Of a stretch of DNA of 11,491 nucleotides, positions 1-6,580 are shown piece by piece. The first letter of the stretch is position 1, and every line of letters begins with the position of its first letter. Source of the stretch: Flavobacterium psychrophilum (GTDB lineage: Bacteria; Bacteroidota; Bacteroidia; Flavobacteriales; Flavobacteriaceae); contig CAMCTL010000116.1 of NCBI GenBank assembly GCA_945878515.1, positions 1-11,491 on the forward strand. Reading direction: 5' to 3'. Below the pieces are notes generated by a model. The model worked only from the letters and a program-made list of their open reading frames with translations, was not told the origin of the DNA and did no database searches. A program made the position numbers and the translations under genes.

Positions 1-1967
1 GTGGCAATTCCTTCTTTTCCTAAATAATCCAAGGCTACCACGCCACAATTGTTCAAAGGCAATTGCAACGGTCCTGCACATTGTTGTTTGGCAACTTTTC
101 CACCGACACAACGATCAACTTTGTTGGTCAACCAGTCTTTACAAGCAACCGCTTCCAATTGCAAAACTTGTTCTAAATAAGTAGCAATATTTTTTACGTC
201 ATATTCTAAAGCTGGATAATTGTACTGGATTGTTTTGTCTGTCATTACGGTTTTTGGCGAACTTCCAAAGAAATCTTCTAAGGCATAATCCATTGGTTTT
301 AAACCAGTAGTTTTTGACTCAAAAGTAAAGCGATGATTGGATGTAACGTCGCCCACTTGGTACATTGGCGAACGCTCGCGGTCGGCAATCTTTTGCAATA
401 AATCGATGTCCTTTTTCCCAATAACCAATCCCATTCTTTCTTGGGATTCGTTGCCAATAATTTCTTTTGCCGAAAGGGTAGGATCTCCCACAGGCAATTT
501 ATCCAAATCAATCAATCCACCCGTTTCTTCCACCAATTCCGAAAGACAATTCAAATGTCCTCCAGCGCCATGATCGTGAATAGAAACAATAGGATTGTGG
601 TCGCTTTCTACCAAACCACGAATGGCATTGGCAGCTCTTTTTTGCATTTCTGGGTTCGAACGTTGCACAGCATTCAACTCAATACCTGAACTCATCGCTC
701 CAGTATCTGCAGAGGAAACCGCAGCGCCACCCATTCCAATTCTATAATTTTCTCCTCCAAGAATTACGATTTTGTCGCCTTCTTGTGGTTTATGTTTTAT
801 CGCTTGATCCAGTTTTCCGTAACCAATGCCACCCGCTTGCATAATGACTTTGTCATAACCCAACTTTCGAGACTTCGCTGAGCCTGTCGAAGCGTCGAAG
901 TGTTCGTGTTCAAAAGTCAAAACTGAACCAGTAATTAGAGGCTGTCCAAATTTATTTCCAAAATCTGATGCTCCATTCGACGCTTTTATCAAGATGTCGA
1001 TTGGCGTTTGATACAACCATTTTCGTTCTTTCATTCCATTTTCCCAAGGTTTGCTCTGAGCGGAGTCTAACGGGTCTTGCAATCGAGAATAGGAAGTCAT
1101 ATAAACCGCAGTTCCTGCCATTGGCAACGAACCTTGTCCACCTGCTAATCTATCTCTAATTTCTCCACCAGAACCTGTTGCAGCTCCGTTGAAAGGCTCT
1201 ACTGTTGTCGGGAAATTGTGGGTTTCTGCTTTTAAGGAAATAACCGAATCAAATTCCTTTATTTCGTAAAAATCAGGTTTGTCGGCAGTTTTTGGTGCAA
1301 ATTGTTGCACTTTTGGTCCTTTTACAAAAGCCACGTTGTCTTTATAGGCTGAAACAATATCGTTTGGATTTTCCTGTGATGTTTTCTTTATTAATTTGAA
1401 AAGAGAAGTTTCTTTTTCAACTCCGTCAATCACGAATGTTCCATTGAAAATCTTGTGGCGACAGTGTTCTGAATTGGCTTGCGAGAAAGCAAAAATTTCT
1501 GAATCTGTTAATTTTCGATCTAATTTGGTTGACAAATTATCTAAATATTCCACTTCTTCAGCACTTAATGACAAACCTTCTGATTTGTTATAAGCGGTAA
1601 TGTCGTCAATATTCAAAATCGCTTCGGGTTGAATGTGTATTGTAAATATATCTTGATTTAACTCAGAATATTTTTGCGAAAGCATTGGATCGAAATCGGT
1701 GAAATCAGCAGCTACTCTTTGGAATTCTTCAATTCGAATGATTCCAGCAATGCCCATATTTTGGGTAATCTCAACTGCATTGGTACTCCAAGGAGTAACC
1801 ATTGTTGCTCGAGGACCAACAAAAAAATCCGTCAACACGGATTTTTCTATTTTATTGGAATCGGCAAAAAGCCAATTGAGTTTTGAAATGTTTTGGACCG
1901 AAATTTCGCTTTCGTTTGTGTGAACTGCGAAGATAGTCTTGCTTTGGTTTTCAAAGAAATGAATCAT
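1..1967 (-). CDS. purL: Phosphoribosylformylglycinamidine synthase (long single-chain form), N-terminal part
   Basis: PurL makes FGAM from FGAR, glutamine and ATP in the fourth step of de novo purine synthesis, in the cytosol. Reading the minus strand from the ATG at 1967 gives 655 open codons to the left edge, so the C-terminal synthase half and the glutaminase domain lie outside. Visible family motifs are FSQANSEHCRHK (about residues 161-172), SLKAETHNFPTTVEPFNGAA (244-263), GSGGEIRD (265-272), NGASDFGNKFGQPL (331-344), QAGGIGYGK (about 377-385) and a later HDHGAGG. The N-terminus with a PurS-like region plus linker indicates the roughly 1200-residue fused form known from Bacteroidetes and Proteobacteria, not the PurSQL complex. 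Two stretches (about residues 299-306 and 356-366) look like extra loops encoded by palindromic repeats, yet the frame stays open. No Shine-Dalgarno is visible; a TAAATTTG box lies 28 bases upstream of the start. Identification is very secure. Confidence 0.96.
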   Translation of the reverse strand, partial: MIHFFENQSKTIFAVHTNESEISVQNISKLNWLFADSNKIEKSVLTDFFVGPRATMVTPWSTNAVEITQNMGIAGIIRIEEFQRVAADFTDFDPMLSQKYSELNQDIFTIHIQPEAILNIDDITAYNKSEGLSLSAEEVEYLDNLSTKLDRKLTDSEIFAFSQANSEHCRHKIFNGTFVIDGVEKETSLFKLIKKTSQENPNDIVSAYKDNVAFVKGPKVQQFAPKTADKPDFYEIKEFDSVISLKAETHNFPTTVEPFNGAATGSGGEIRDRLAGGQGSLPMAGTAVYMTSYSRLQDPLDSAQSKPWENGMKERKWLYQTPIDILIKASNGASDFGNKFGQPLITGSVLTFEHEHFDASTGSAKSRKLGYDKVIMQAGGIGYGKLDQAIKHKPQEGDKIVILGGENYRIGMGGAAVSSADTGAMSSGIELNAVQRSNPEMQKRAANAIRGLVESDHNPIVSIHDHGAGGHLNCLSELVEETGGLIDLDKLPVGDPTLSAKEIIGNESQERMGLVIGKKDIDLLQKIADRERSPMYQVGDVTSNHRFTFESKTTGLKPMDYALEDFFGSSPKTVMTDKTIQYNYPALEYDVKNIATYLEQVLQLEAVACKDWLTNKVDRCVGGKVAKQQCAGPLQLPLNNCGVVALDYLGKEGIA
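865..902 (-). repeat. Palindromic repeat inserted in frame in purL
   Basis: On the minus strand this contains CTTCGACAGGCTCAGCGAAG (892-873), with CTTCG and CGAAG arms and a second CTTCG further out (900-896). It encodes roughly HFDASTGSAKS (residues 356-366), between TFEHE and RKLGYDKVIMQAGG. From memory of the family, relatives have only a few residues at that junction, so about 9-11 residues look extra. The core resembles short dispersed repeats I recall from flavobacterial intergenic DNA. Copy number in this genome cannot be tested here. Confidence 0.6.
1053..1073 (-). repeat. Possible second repeat-derived insertion in purL
   Basis: The minus-strand sequence contains GACTCCGCTCAGAGC and encodes about PLDSAQSK (residues 299-306), between YSRLQD and PWENGMKERKWLYQTP. 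It shares the GCTCAG core with the repeat at 865-902, and its peptide (DSAQSK) resembles the other one (GSAKSRK). Homologues as I remember them run almost directly from the SRL/PRL segment into the PWE segment. The insertion is smaller and less clearly palindromic than the first, so confidence is moderate. Confidence 0.4.
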
Positions 1968-1994
1968 TGTTTAGTAGTTTGTTGTATTGCGTCG

Positions 1995-2002
1995 CAAATT
2001 TA
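1995..2002 (-). promoter_or_regulatory. Putative purL promoter, -7 box
   Basis: The minus strand reads TAAATTTG, an exact match to the Bacteroidetes -7 consensus TAnnTTTG, 28 bases upstream of the purL ATG. The -33 position falls in the T-tract of the preceding terminator and has no clear TTG. The predicted leader is about 20 bases. I see no hairpin or purine-riboswitch-like structure in this short interval. Confidence 0.5.
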
Positions 2003-2016
2003 AGCAATTAAGACAT

Positions 2017-2050
2017 AAAAAAAAAGCGTCCCGATAAATCGAGACGCTTT
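2017..2050 (-). terminator. Rho-independent terminator of the endonuclease gene
   Basis: Read on the minus strand, this is a 12-bp stem (arms 2050-2039 and 2034-2023) with a four-base loop, followed by an unbroken run of nine T (2025-2017). One pair is G-U in the minus-strand RNA but would be an A-C mismatch in the plus-strand RNA. The T-run also lies only on the minus-strand 3' side, so direction is clear. It starts 5 bases after the endonuclease stop codon and separates that gene from purL. Confidence 0.9.
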
Positions 2051-2054
2051 AAAT

Positions 2055-3125
2055 TTAGTTGACAATAATCTTCTTTGTTATTGATTTATCATTAGCATAA
2101 AGTTTGAGAAAATAAACGCCACGCTTTAGATTTTCTAATGTATAGATTTTTTGTTTTTCTTTTGGATAATCAATTTTTTGTACTATTTGTCCATTGATAT
2201 TGACCAATTGAATTTTGTCAAGTCCAGTCTCGGTTTCAATATTTATTTTACTGGATTTTGTTGGATTAGGATAAACCAAAACATCGCTCAATTTATAATC
2301 GAAAGCGTCTTTGCTTAAAACTGCTCCCCAGACTTTTTGAACCCATTCGGGATTATCTATATATGGATTTCTGTTGTTTTGACGAGCATAGATAGCATTA
2401 TTACGAGCAATTTCTCTAGCATTAACAGGGTCTTGCGTATGCCATTTATAAAGCATTGTTAAAAAAGCAGTGGTAAAAACTTGACCGCTTGTATCATTAA
2501 ACATATTGTAACTATAACTTGCAACTGTATTTTCATAGCGAGTGGCAAAATAAAAATACATTCTAGCTATATCTCCTTTAAATTCATCAATGGGTTCAAA
2601 AACCGTACCTGTATATCCAGAAACACCACTAGGTCCCAACTTGCCACCATTTAATGTAGTACTCGACGAAGACGAAACATTTCCATGAGGAAAATTACTT
2701 CGTAATCCATTTACTTTACCGTCTGTTGGAGTAATAAAATGCGCATCGGAAACCATTGGAGAATTGGAATTAAACACAGATTGCGGTATAATGTGCTCTC
2801 TATTATAGCAGTCACCTTCAACAGAATAATTACCGCATCTTTGAGTTGAACCAGCGGTGTACGTATAAGGGTCTTTACCTGCGGGATTTTCTGAATACAT
2901 ATCTAAAATGGTTCCATCATTTTCATAATAGTAGTCTCTGTCAGATGTTTGATAGGTAACATAGAGACCATCGTAATTTCTATCTGAATGATCTTTTATT
3001 ATATTGTACAATTGTGTCTTTAAAGCATATCCGGTTCCAGTTGCTGAGAAATAATAAGTTGCAGGAGGTTGTGCAAATGAAATTTGAATTAGCAATAATG
3101 AGACAAAAAGAAATATTGATTTCAT
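2055..3125 (-). CDS. Secreted endonuclease I family nuclease with T9SS type A sorting domain
   Basis: This is a predicted extracellular, sequence-nonspecific DNA/RNA nuclease of the EndA/NucM/Vvn (endonuclease I) family, 356 residues. Residues 1-18 are a signal peptide ending SFA/Q. The nuclease domain spans about 22-265. It holds the beta-beta-alpha-metal motif NREHIIPQS (E110, H111 the expected general base), DAHFITPTDGKVNGLRSN (127-144, with candidate metal-ligand Asn N139 or N144) and GDIARMYFYFATRYE (184-198). C97 and C106 could form a disulfide. A linker leads to a C-terminal domain from about 284 (VYPNPTKS) ending RGVYFLKLYANDKSITKKIIVN-like, typical of type A T9SS cargo; it should be cleaved after outer-membrane passage. 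The role is probably nutrient or phosphate scavenging from extracellular DNA (inference). It has its own likely promoter and a strong terminator, so it is probably monocistronic. Confidence 0.93.
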   Translation of the reverse strand: MKSIFLFVSLLLIQISFAQPPATYYFSATGTGYALKTQLYNIIKDHSDRNYDGLYVTYQTSDRDYYYENDGTILDMYSENPAGKDPYTYTAGSTQRCGNYSVEGDCYNREHIIPQSVFNSNSPMVSDAHFITPTDGKVNGLRSNFPHGNVSSSSSTTLNGGKLGPSGVSGYTGTVFEPIDEFKGDIARMYFYFATRYENTVASYSYNMFNDTSGQVFTTAFLTMLYKWHTQDPVNAREIARNNAIYARQNNRNPYIDNPEWVQKVWGAVLSKDAFDYKLSDVLVYPNPTKSSKINIETETGLDKIQLVNINGQIVQKIDYPKEKQKIYTLENLKRGVYFLKLYANDKSITKKIIVN

Positions 3126-3148
3126 TGAATTAAAATTTTGTTAGGCTG

Positions 3149-3178
3149 CAAAAGTAATTGATAAACAAGCATTGTAAA
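3149..3178 (-). promoter_or_regulatory. Putative endonuclease gene promoter
   Basis: The minus strand has TACTTTTG (3156-3149), an exact TAnnTTTG -7 box. A TTT lies 19 bases upstream (3178-3176) where TTG is expected. The predicted leader is about 18-20 bases. It lies in the 79-base gap after the lipoprotein gene, where I see no terminator hairpin, so read-through from upstream remains possible. Confidence 0.5.
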
Positions 3179-3204
3179 AGTTTTTCGATACTAATTTAAG
3201 TTAT

Positions 3205-4752
3205 TTATTTCGGGAATGGTTTATTATGATATGCTCCCAAATCCGGAGCCGAGTTATTTCTAGCATTTCCAATAATATCGAAAGGGATGCTGTAAATAGT
3301 ATTTCCTTTGGCGAAAGCCGCCGAAGTTTCGTCAATATTTAACTGATTTTGGTTGGCTTCGTAAAACTTAGGGTCATTGTTACCATTACTGCTTTTTATG
3401 TTTCCAGATTCTTGCTTTCGTATAAAGTCATAAAGTTTATTATTGGCCAAACCAGTTCCAATATCGTTAAACTTAATCAAACAATTATTGAATTGAAAAT
3501 CAAATTTCGCACCCTCTTTTTTATCCAAAATCAATTCATTAGAATAAGAACCATAAATGATGCAATTATTAAAAGTGGCTTCACTTAAATCTTGAACTTC
3601 AGGAATTGCGCCTTTAATGAAATTATTTACCAATAGTGCAACTTGGCTTGAACTTGGCCAATTATTATTTAAAGTACAATGTGTAAATTTATAATCGCCG
3701 CCATAAGTACAAGCCAAACTACCCAATCCGGCATTGTTGATTACCAAATTTTCGCCACTAATTTTTGCGGTTTGAGCAAGAATTCCATAATTTGATGAAT
3801 TATAAATTTGACTATTTTTTATATCAACTGTTGTTCCATCATTATTTTGAATTAGTATTCCAATAGCTGCATTTTTAATTGTTAAATGATTAATTTTATG
3901 GTTAGTACTTCCGTCGGTAAGCCAAATAGTGCCCCATTGTCCGGGTACATCCGAAAAATCGGGTTCTAAACGATCGCCTTCAAAAATGACTTCATTCTCT
4001 AATTTGTCGGTGGTAGAAGTGGTTCCATTTACATTTAATGAAGCGTTCTTTGCTAAAATAAGACCTGAATCAGCGTGAAAATGGACTCTAGTTCCAGGAT
4101 CAAAACTGACTTTTTTCCCGGATGGAACTGCGGCATATCCGTAAACTACGTAAGGTTTTTTGTTCGTGAATTTAAGTTCGTTTCCGTTTATAGGATCATT
4201 TTCGTCTAAAAAGAAACCATAAATATTAATTGGTTTATCATCAGTACCTAAATTTAAGGTTTCAGTTGTTCCATCGTCAAAGCGTTGCGGATACAGAAAA
4301 ATAGCATCTTGAATCAGCGTTACTAATTCTACTTTTTGAAGATTTGTTCCGCCATCAAACAAAATTTGGTCAGTGTATAAAAAATCGGCTGGGTTTGCGT
4401 CTGCGATATTGGCTGTGGTTTCGATAAAAATGTACAGACTGTCTTTGGCCAAAAGATTGACATTGGTAAAAATTTTACCATCAATACCTCGAGTTCCATC
4501 AACTGTCATTCTGTATTTAGAATTTGCTCCTTTACCAAGTTGAATGGTTGGAATCGTTATATCGTCTTTACTATTATTATACACCTTCAAAGTGTAGGTA
4601 CTTGAACCAATGTTTGTAAAAACAGTATCTAAATAAATAGTATCTCTTGAAAATTTTAAATTCCCATTACTTGCAACAGTTTCAAAATCAGTTCTGCATG
4701 AGCTAATTGTGATGATAATTCCAATGAAAAACAAAAATATAAACTGACGCAT
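3205..4752 (-). CDS. Predicted lipoprotein with right-handed parallel beta-helix
   Basis: This 515-residue exported lipoprotein has unknown function. Residues 1-18 are a hydrophobic signal ending in the lipobox ISSC, with C19 as the lipidated cysteine. The following RTDFE carries acidic residues, as in some Bacteroidetes surface-export signals, so outer-leaflet display is possible but unproven. Residues about 30-150 look like a beta-sandwich (repeated short strands, e.g. FSRDTIYLDTVF). From about 200 to 430 there are short strand-turn repeats with stacked Asn and Ile (LTIKNAAIGILIQNND, VDIKNSQIYNSSNYGILAQ, ATFNNCIIYGS), the pattern of pectate-lyase-like beta-helices. The C-terminal PDLGAY recalls the DxGAYE ending common in Bacteroidetes beta-helix proteins. 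I see no catalytic site that would let me call it a lyase; adhesion or glycan binding is equally plausible. The start is fixed by the signal peptide. It is divergent from menI. Confidence 0.8.
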   Translation of the reverse strand: MRQFIFLFFIGIIITISSCRTDFETVASNGNLKFSRDTIYLDTVFTNIGSSTYTLKVYNNSKDDITIPTIQLGKGANSKYRMTVDGTRGIDGKIFTNVNLLAKDSLYIFIETTANIADANPADFLYTDQILFDGGTNLQKVELVTLIQDAIFLYPQRFDDGTTETLNLGTDDKPINIYGFFLDENDPINGNELKFTNKKPYVVYGYAAVPSGKKVSFDPGTRVHFHADSGLILAKNASLNVNGTTSTTDKLENEVIFEGDRLEPDFSDVPGQWGTIWLTDGSTNHKINHLTIKNAAIGILIQNNDGTTVDIKNSQIYNSSNYGILAQTAKISGENLVINNAGLGSLACTYGGDYKFTHCTLNNNWPSSSQVALLVNNFIKGAIPEVQDLSEATFNNCIIYGSYSNELILDKKEGAKFDFQFNNCLIKFNDIGTGLANNKLYDFIRKQESGNIKSSNGNNDPKFYEANQNQLNIDETSAAFAKGNTIYSIPFDIIGNARNNSAPDLGAYHNKPFPK

Positions 4753-4769
4753 TTCGATTGATTTTTTTG

Positions 4770-4777
4770 TAAAAATA
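4770..4777 (-). promoter_or_regulatory. Weak candidate promoter of the lipoprotein gene
   Basis: The minus strand reads TATTTTTA, matching TAnnTTTG except at the last base, 17 bases upstream of the lipoprotein ATG. No TTG sits at the expected -33 distance. It is offered only as the best candidate in the 127-base divergent spacer. Confidence 0.25.
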
Positions 4778-4830
4778 GTAAATTCTAATGGTAATAGATG
4801 AACAATTTAAACTTTGAATAACGAATAAAC

Positions 4831-4860
4831 TTTGTTTTCATTGTCTTTTACCTAATTTTG
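4831..4860 (+). promoter_or_regulatory. Promoter of menI-menF
   Basis: TTTG (4831-4834) and TAATTTTG (4853-4860) match the Bacteroidetes -33 and -7 elements with an 18-base spacer. Transcription should start near 4865, giving a leader of about 15 bases before the menI ATG at 4880. There is no Shine-Dalgarno; the leader is A-rich. Confidence 0.7.
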
Positions 4861-4879
4861 CCTTATAAAATCAAAATTA

Positions 4880-5317
4880 ATGACATTCGACAAAGAAAGA
4901 ATCCTTGATTACTGCAATTCAATTTCAGAAAATACTTTGATGCAAACACTGAACATCAAATATACCGATGCTGGACCGGATTTTTTAGTAGCAACAATGC
5001 CCGTAAATTCTTCCGTACACCAACCTATGGGATTATTACATGGCGGAGCAACAGTAGCTTTGGCTGAAAGTGTGGGAAGTGCCGCTTCCTTTTTATTTGT
5101 AAATAGTGAACAAAGTGAAGTTCGTGGAATAGAAATTTCAGCCAATCATGTTAAAGCAAAACGAAATGGAATAGTTACTGCAACGGCCAGAATTATTCAC
5201 AAAGGCAGCAGTATTCATTTATGGGAAATTCGAATTACGGATGAGAACGAGTCTCTAATTTCAATCTGTAAATTGACTACGATGGTTATACCAAAAAGAA
5301 AAAGTCCGAATTTATAA
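4880..5317 (+). CDS. menI: 1,4-dihydroxy-2-naphthoyl-CoA thioesterase (hotdog fold)
   Basis: MenI hydrolyses 1,4-dihydroxy-2-naphthoyl-CoA to the free acid before prenylation by MenA, in the cytosol. The 145-residue protein is a single hotdog domain. The segment around HQPMGLLHGGATVALAESVGS parallels E. coli MenI (YdiI), which I recall as KQPFGLLHGGASVVLAESIGS. The catalytic Gln, His and Glu fall at Q48, H54 and E63, the same numbers as in YdiI. Later GIEISANHVKAKR and IHKGSSIHLWEIRI also match that family. Alignment from the N-terminus supports the ATG at 4880. The stop codon overlaps the menF start (TAATG), indicating translational coupling and strengthening the menaquinone assignment over a general PaaI-type acyl-CoA thioesterase, which is the main alternative. 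Confidence 0.85.
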   Translation: MTFDKERILDYCNSISENTLMQTLNIKYTDAGPDFLVATMPVNSSVHQPMGLLHGGATVALAESVGSAASFLFVNSEQSEVRGIEISANHVKAKRNGIVTATARIIHKGSSIHLWEIRITDENESLISICKLTTMVIPKRKSPNL

Positions 5318-6372
5318 TGAAGTTTATATTAGAAAAAGCGGAGAATCATCTCGAGCAGGGTTTACCTTTCGTTCTATTTTGCAAACCAAATTCCGACAAG
5401 ATTGTAGGTTTTTTTCAGCAGAATGATACGCTGTTTGAAACAAGAAATTTTACCGAAAAAGGTTTTGTTTTTTCGTCATTTGATGGAACGAAAACAGTTT
5501 TAATTCCTGAAATTCAGTGCGAAGTTATTGCCGAAATTTTCCAAAATAGAAAAATTGAAATTCAAGAAAAAATAAGTAATTATCCAGATGAAACAGCCAA
5601 AACTGATTTTGAAAACTTAGTCAAAAAAGGCATTCGAGCTATCGATAATAATGACTTTCAGAAAGTTGTTTTGTCCAGAAAAGAATCGATAAAGGTAGTG
5701 AATTTCGATTTGTTTAAAGCCTTTGACGAATTGGTTCAGTTGTATTCCAATACTTTTGTTTATTGTTTTTTTCATCCAAAAATCGGGATTTGGCTAGGCG
5801 CAACACCAGAACAATTGCTGAAAGTTGACAATGAAAATTTTAAAACTATTGCTTTAGCTGGAACACAAAAAGATAAAGTTTCCGATGGGATTATTTGGCA
5901 GAAAAAAGAACAGGACGAACAACAATTTGTGACCGATTATATAGTTGAAAAACTAAAAGATATTGCAAATGAAGTCAAAGTTAGTCAACCATATAGTATA
6001 AAAGCAGGAAGTGTATGGCATATAAAAACAGATATTTCAGGCGTTTTCAATTTGGAATTTGGACTAAAAAAAATTATTGATTTATTACATCCAACACCTG
6101 CTGTTTGTGGTTTGCCAAAATTAGAATCAAAAGCGTTTATTTTAGAAAATGAAAATTACAATCGTACTTTTTATACCGGTTTTCTTGGTGAATTAAATAT
6201 AGAAAACCAAACAGATTTGTTTGTAAATTTGCGCTGTATGGAACTTGAGGACAATAATGCTCATTTATTTATGGGTTGTGGCATAACAAAGGACAGCATT
6301 CCAGAAAAAGAGTGGGAGGAAAGCATTAACAAATCCGGCACTATGAAAGTAATTTTAGATTTCAGATTTTAG
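5317..6372 (+). CDS. menF: Isochorismate synthase (menaquinone pathway)
   Basis: MenF isomerises chorismate to isochorismate, the first committed step of the classical menaquinone pathway, in the cytosol with Mg2+. The 351-residue protein has the chorismate-binding fold. Visible motifs are DFQKVVLSR (K116, the expected general base), GATPEQLL (E165, expected general acid), ALAGTQ (179-184), HPTPAVCGLP (258-267), YTGFLGE (286-292), VNLRCMEL and GCGITKDSIPEKEWEE (320-335, with metal-ligand Glu). The PTPAVCGLP signature favours isochorismate synthase over anthranilate or aminodeoxychorismate synthase. It is shorter than E. coli MenF or EntC because the N-terminal part is reduced; this seems usual in the group. 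The ATG overlaps the menI stop by one base. menD is not adjacent downstream. A siderophore-type isochorismate synthase is the alternative, but the MenI partner argues against it. Confidence 0.88.
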   Translation: MKFILEKAENHLEQGLPFVLFCKPNSDKIVGFFQQNDTLFETRNFTEKGFVFSSFDGTKTVLIPEIQCEVIAEIFQNRKIEIQEKISNYPDETAKTDFENLVKKGIRAIDNNDFQKVVLSRKESIKVVNFDLFKAFDELVQLYSNTFVYCFFHPKIGIWLGATPEQLLKVDNENFKTIALAGTQKDKVSDGIIWQKKEQDEQQFVTDYIVEKLKDIANEVKVSQPYSIKAGSVWHIKTDISGVFNLEFGLKKIIDLLHPTPAVCGLPKLESKAFILENENYNRTFYTGFLGELNIENQTDLFVNLRCMELEDNNAHLFMGCGITKDSIPEKEWEESINKSGTMKVILDFRF

Positions 6373-6410
6373 ACCCGAGCGACAGCGAACTGGCGAAGCA
6401 TTTCAGATTT
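6359..6410. repeat. 30-bp GC-richer element flanked by 11-bp direct repeats
   Basis: ATTTCAGATTT occurs at 6359-6369 and again at 6400-6410. Between them (6370-6399) is a 30-base segment, clearly GC-richer than its surroundings, with three GCGA words (GAGCGACAGCGAACTGGCGA). The arrangement resembles a short mobile or dispersed repeat with a target-site duplication. The menF stop codon TAG is the first three bases of the segment. No hairpin strong enough for a terminator is seen. Confidence 0.65.
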
Positions 6411-6443
6411 GTTAAAAATAAAGTTTATAATCGACCTTTGTAC

Positions 6444-6515
6444 TTGCCATTGCAACTGAAATTGCCATTAAAATTGAAATTGCCATTGAAATTGAAATTG
6501 TTATTGAAAAAATTA
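6444..6515. repeat. 18-bp tandem repeat, four copies
   Basis: Four consecutive 18-base units start at 6444, 6462, 6480 and 6498 with consensus TTGCCATTGAAATTGAAA. The third matches exactly, the first and second differ at a few bases, and the fourth is more degraded. Each unit is itself built from ATTGNN hexamers. No supported start codon precedes it in any plus-strand frame with coding character, so it is best read as a slippage-prone spacer microsatellite between menF and bshB1. Confidence 0.75.
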
Positions 6516-6542
6516 AACAAAAAATTTTTAGATGTAAGGTTG
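6513..6542 (+). promoter_or_regulatory. Weak candidate bshB1 promoter
   Basis: TAAGGTTG (6535-6542) matches TAnnTTTG at all but one fixed position. A TTA lies 19 bases upstream (6513-6515), where TTG is expected, overlapping the last tandem-repeat unit. The predicted leader is about 33 bases. Read-through from menF is also possible, since I see no terminator in the spacer. Confidence 0.3.
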
Positions 6543-6580
6543 TAATTAATTCTGAAATCTAAATTCTAAAATTTTAAAAA

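Larger units (their letters stand above)
6354..6563. repeat. 13-bp inverted repeat bracketing the menF-bshB1 spacer
   Basis: TTTAGATTTCAGA (6354-6366) at the menF 3' end and TCTGAAATCTAAA (6551-6563) just before bshB1 are perfect reverse complements. They enclose about 184 bases that hold the GC-richer element and the tandem repeat. AT-rich ATCTGAAAT-type words are common in flavobacterial spacers, so the pairing may be coincidental; the arms are too far apart for a terminator. Confidence 0.5.

Noticed and set aside
299..1923. Several open frames of 60-80 codons on either strand between 299 and 1923
   Set aside because: They lie antisense or out of frame within purL, whose minus-strand frame is open throughout and rich in conserved motifs.
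3349..3588. Plus-strand open frame of 79 codons
   Set aside because: Antisense to the lipoprotein gene, with no promoter or recognisable protein features.
4909..5145. Minus-strand open frame of 78 codons
   Set aside because: Antisense to menI, whose catalytic residues are all present.
6370..6440. Terminator after menF
   Set aside because: The GC-richer block has no strong stem and no T-run follows.
6444..6515. CRISPR-like array
   Set aside because: Units are contiguous without unique spacers, only 18 bases, and there are no cas genes.
6440..6559. Repetitive peptide-coding frames (IAIEIAIKIE-like or LPLKLKLPLKLK-like) across the tandem repeat
   Set aside because: No supported start codon; the open frames are a by-product of 18-base periodicity, which is a multiple of three.
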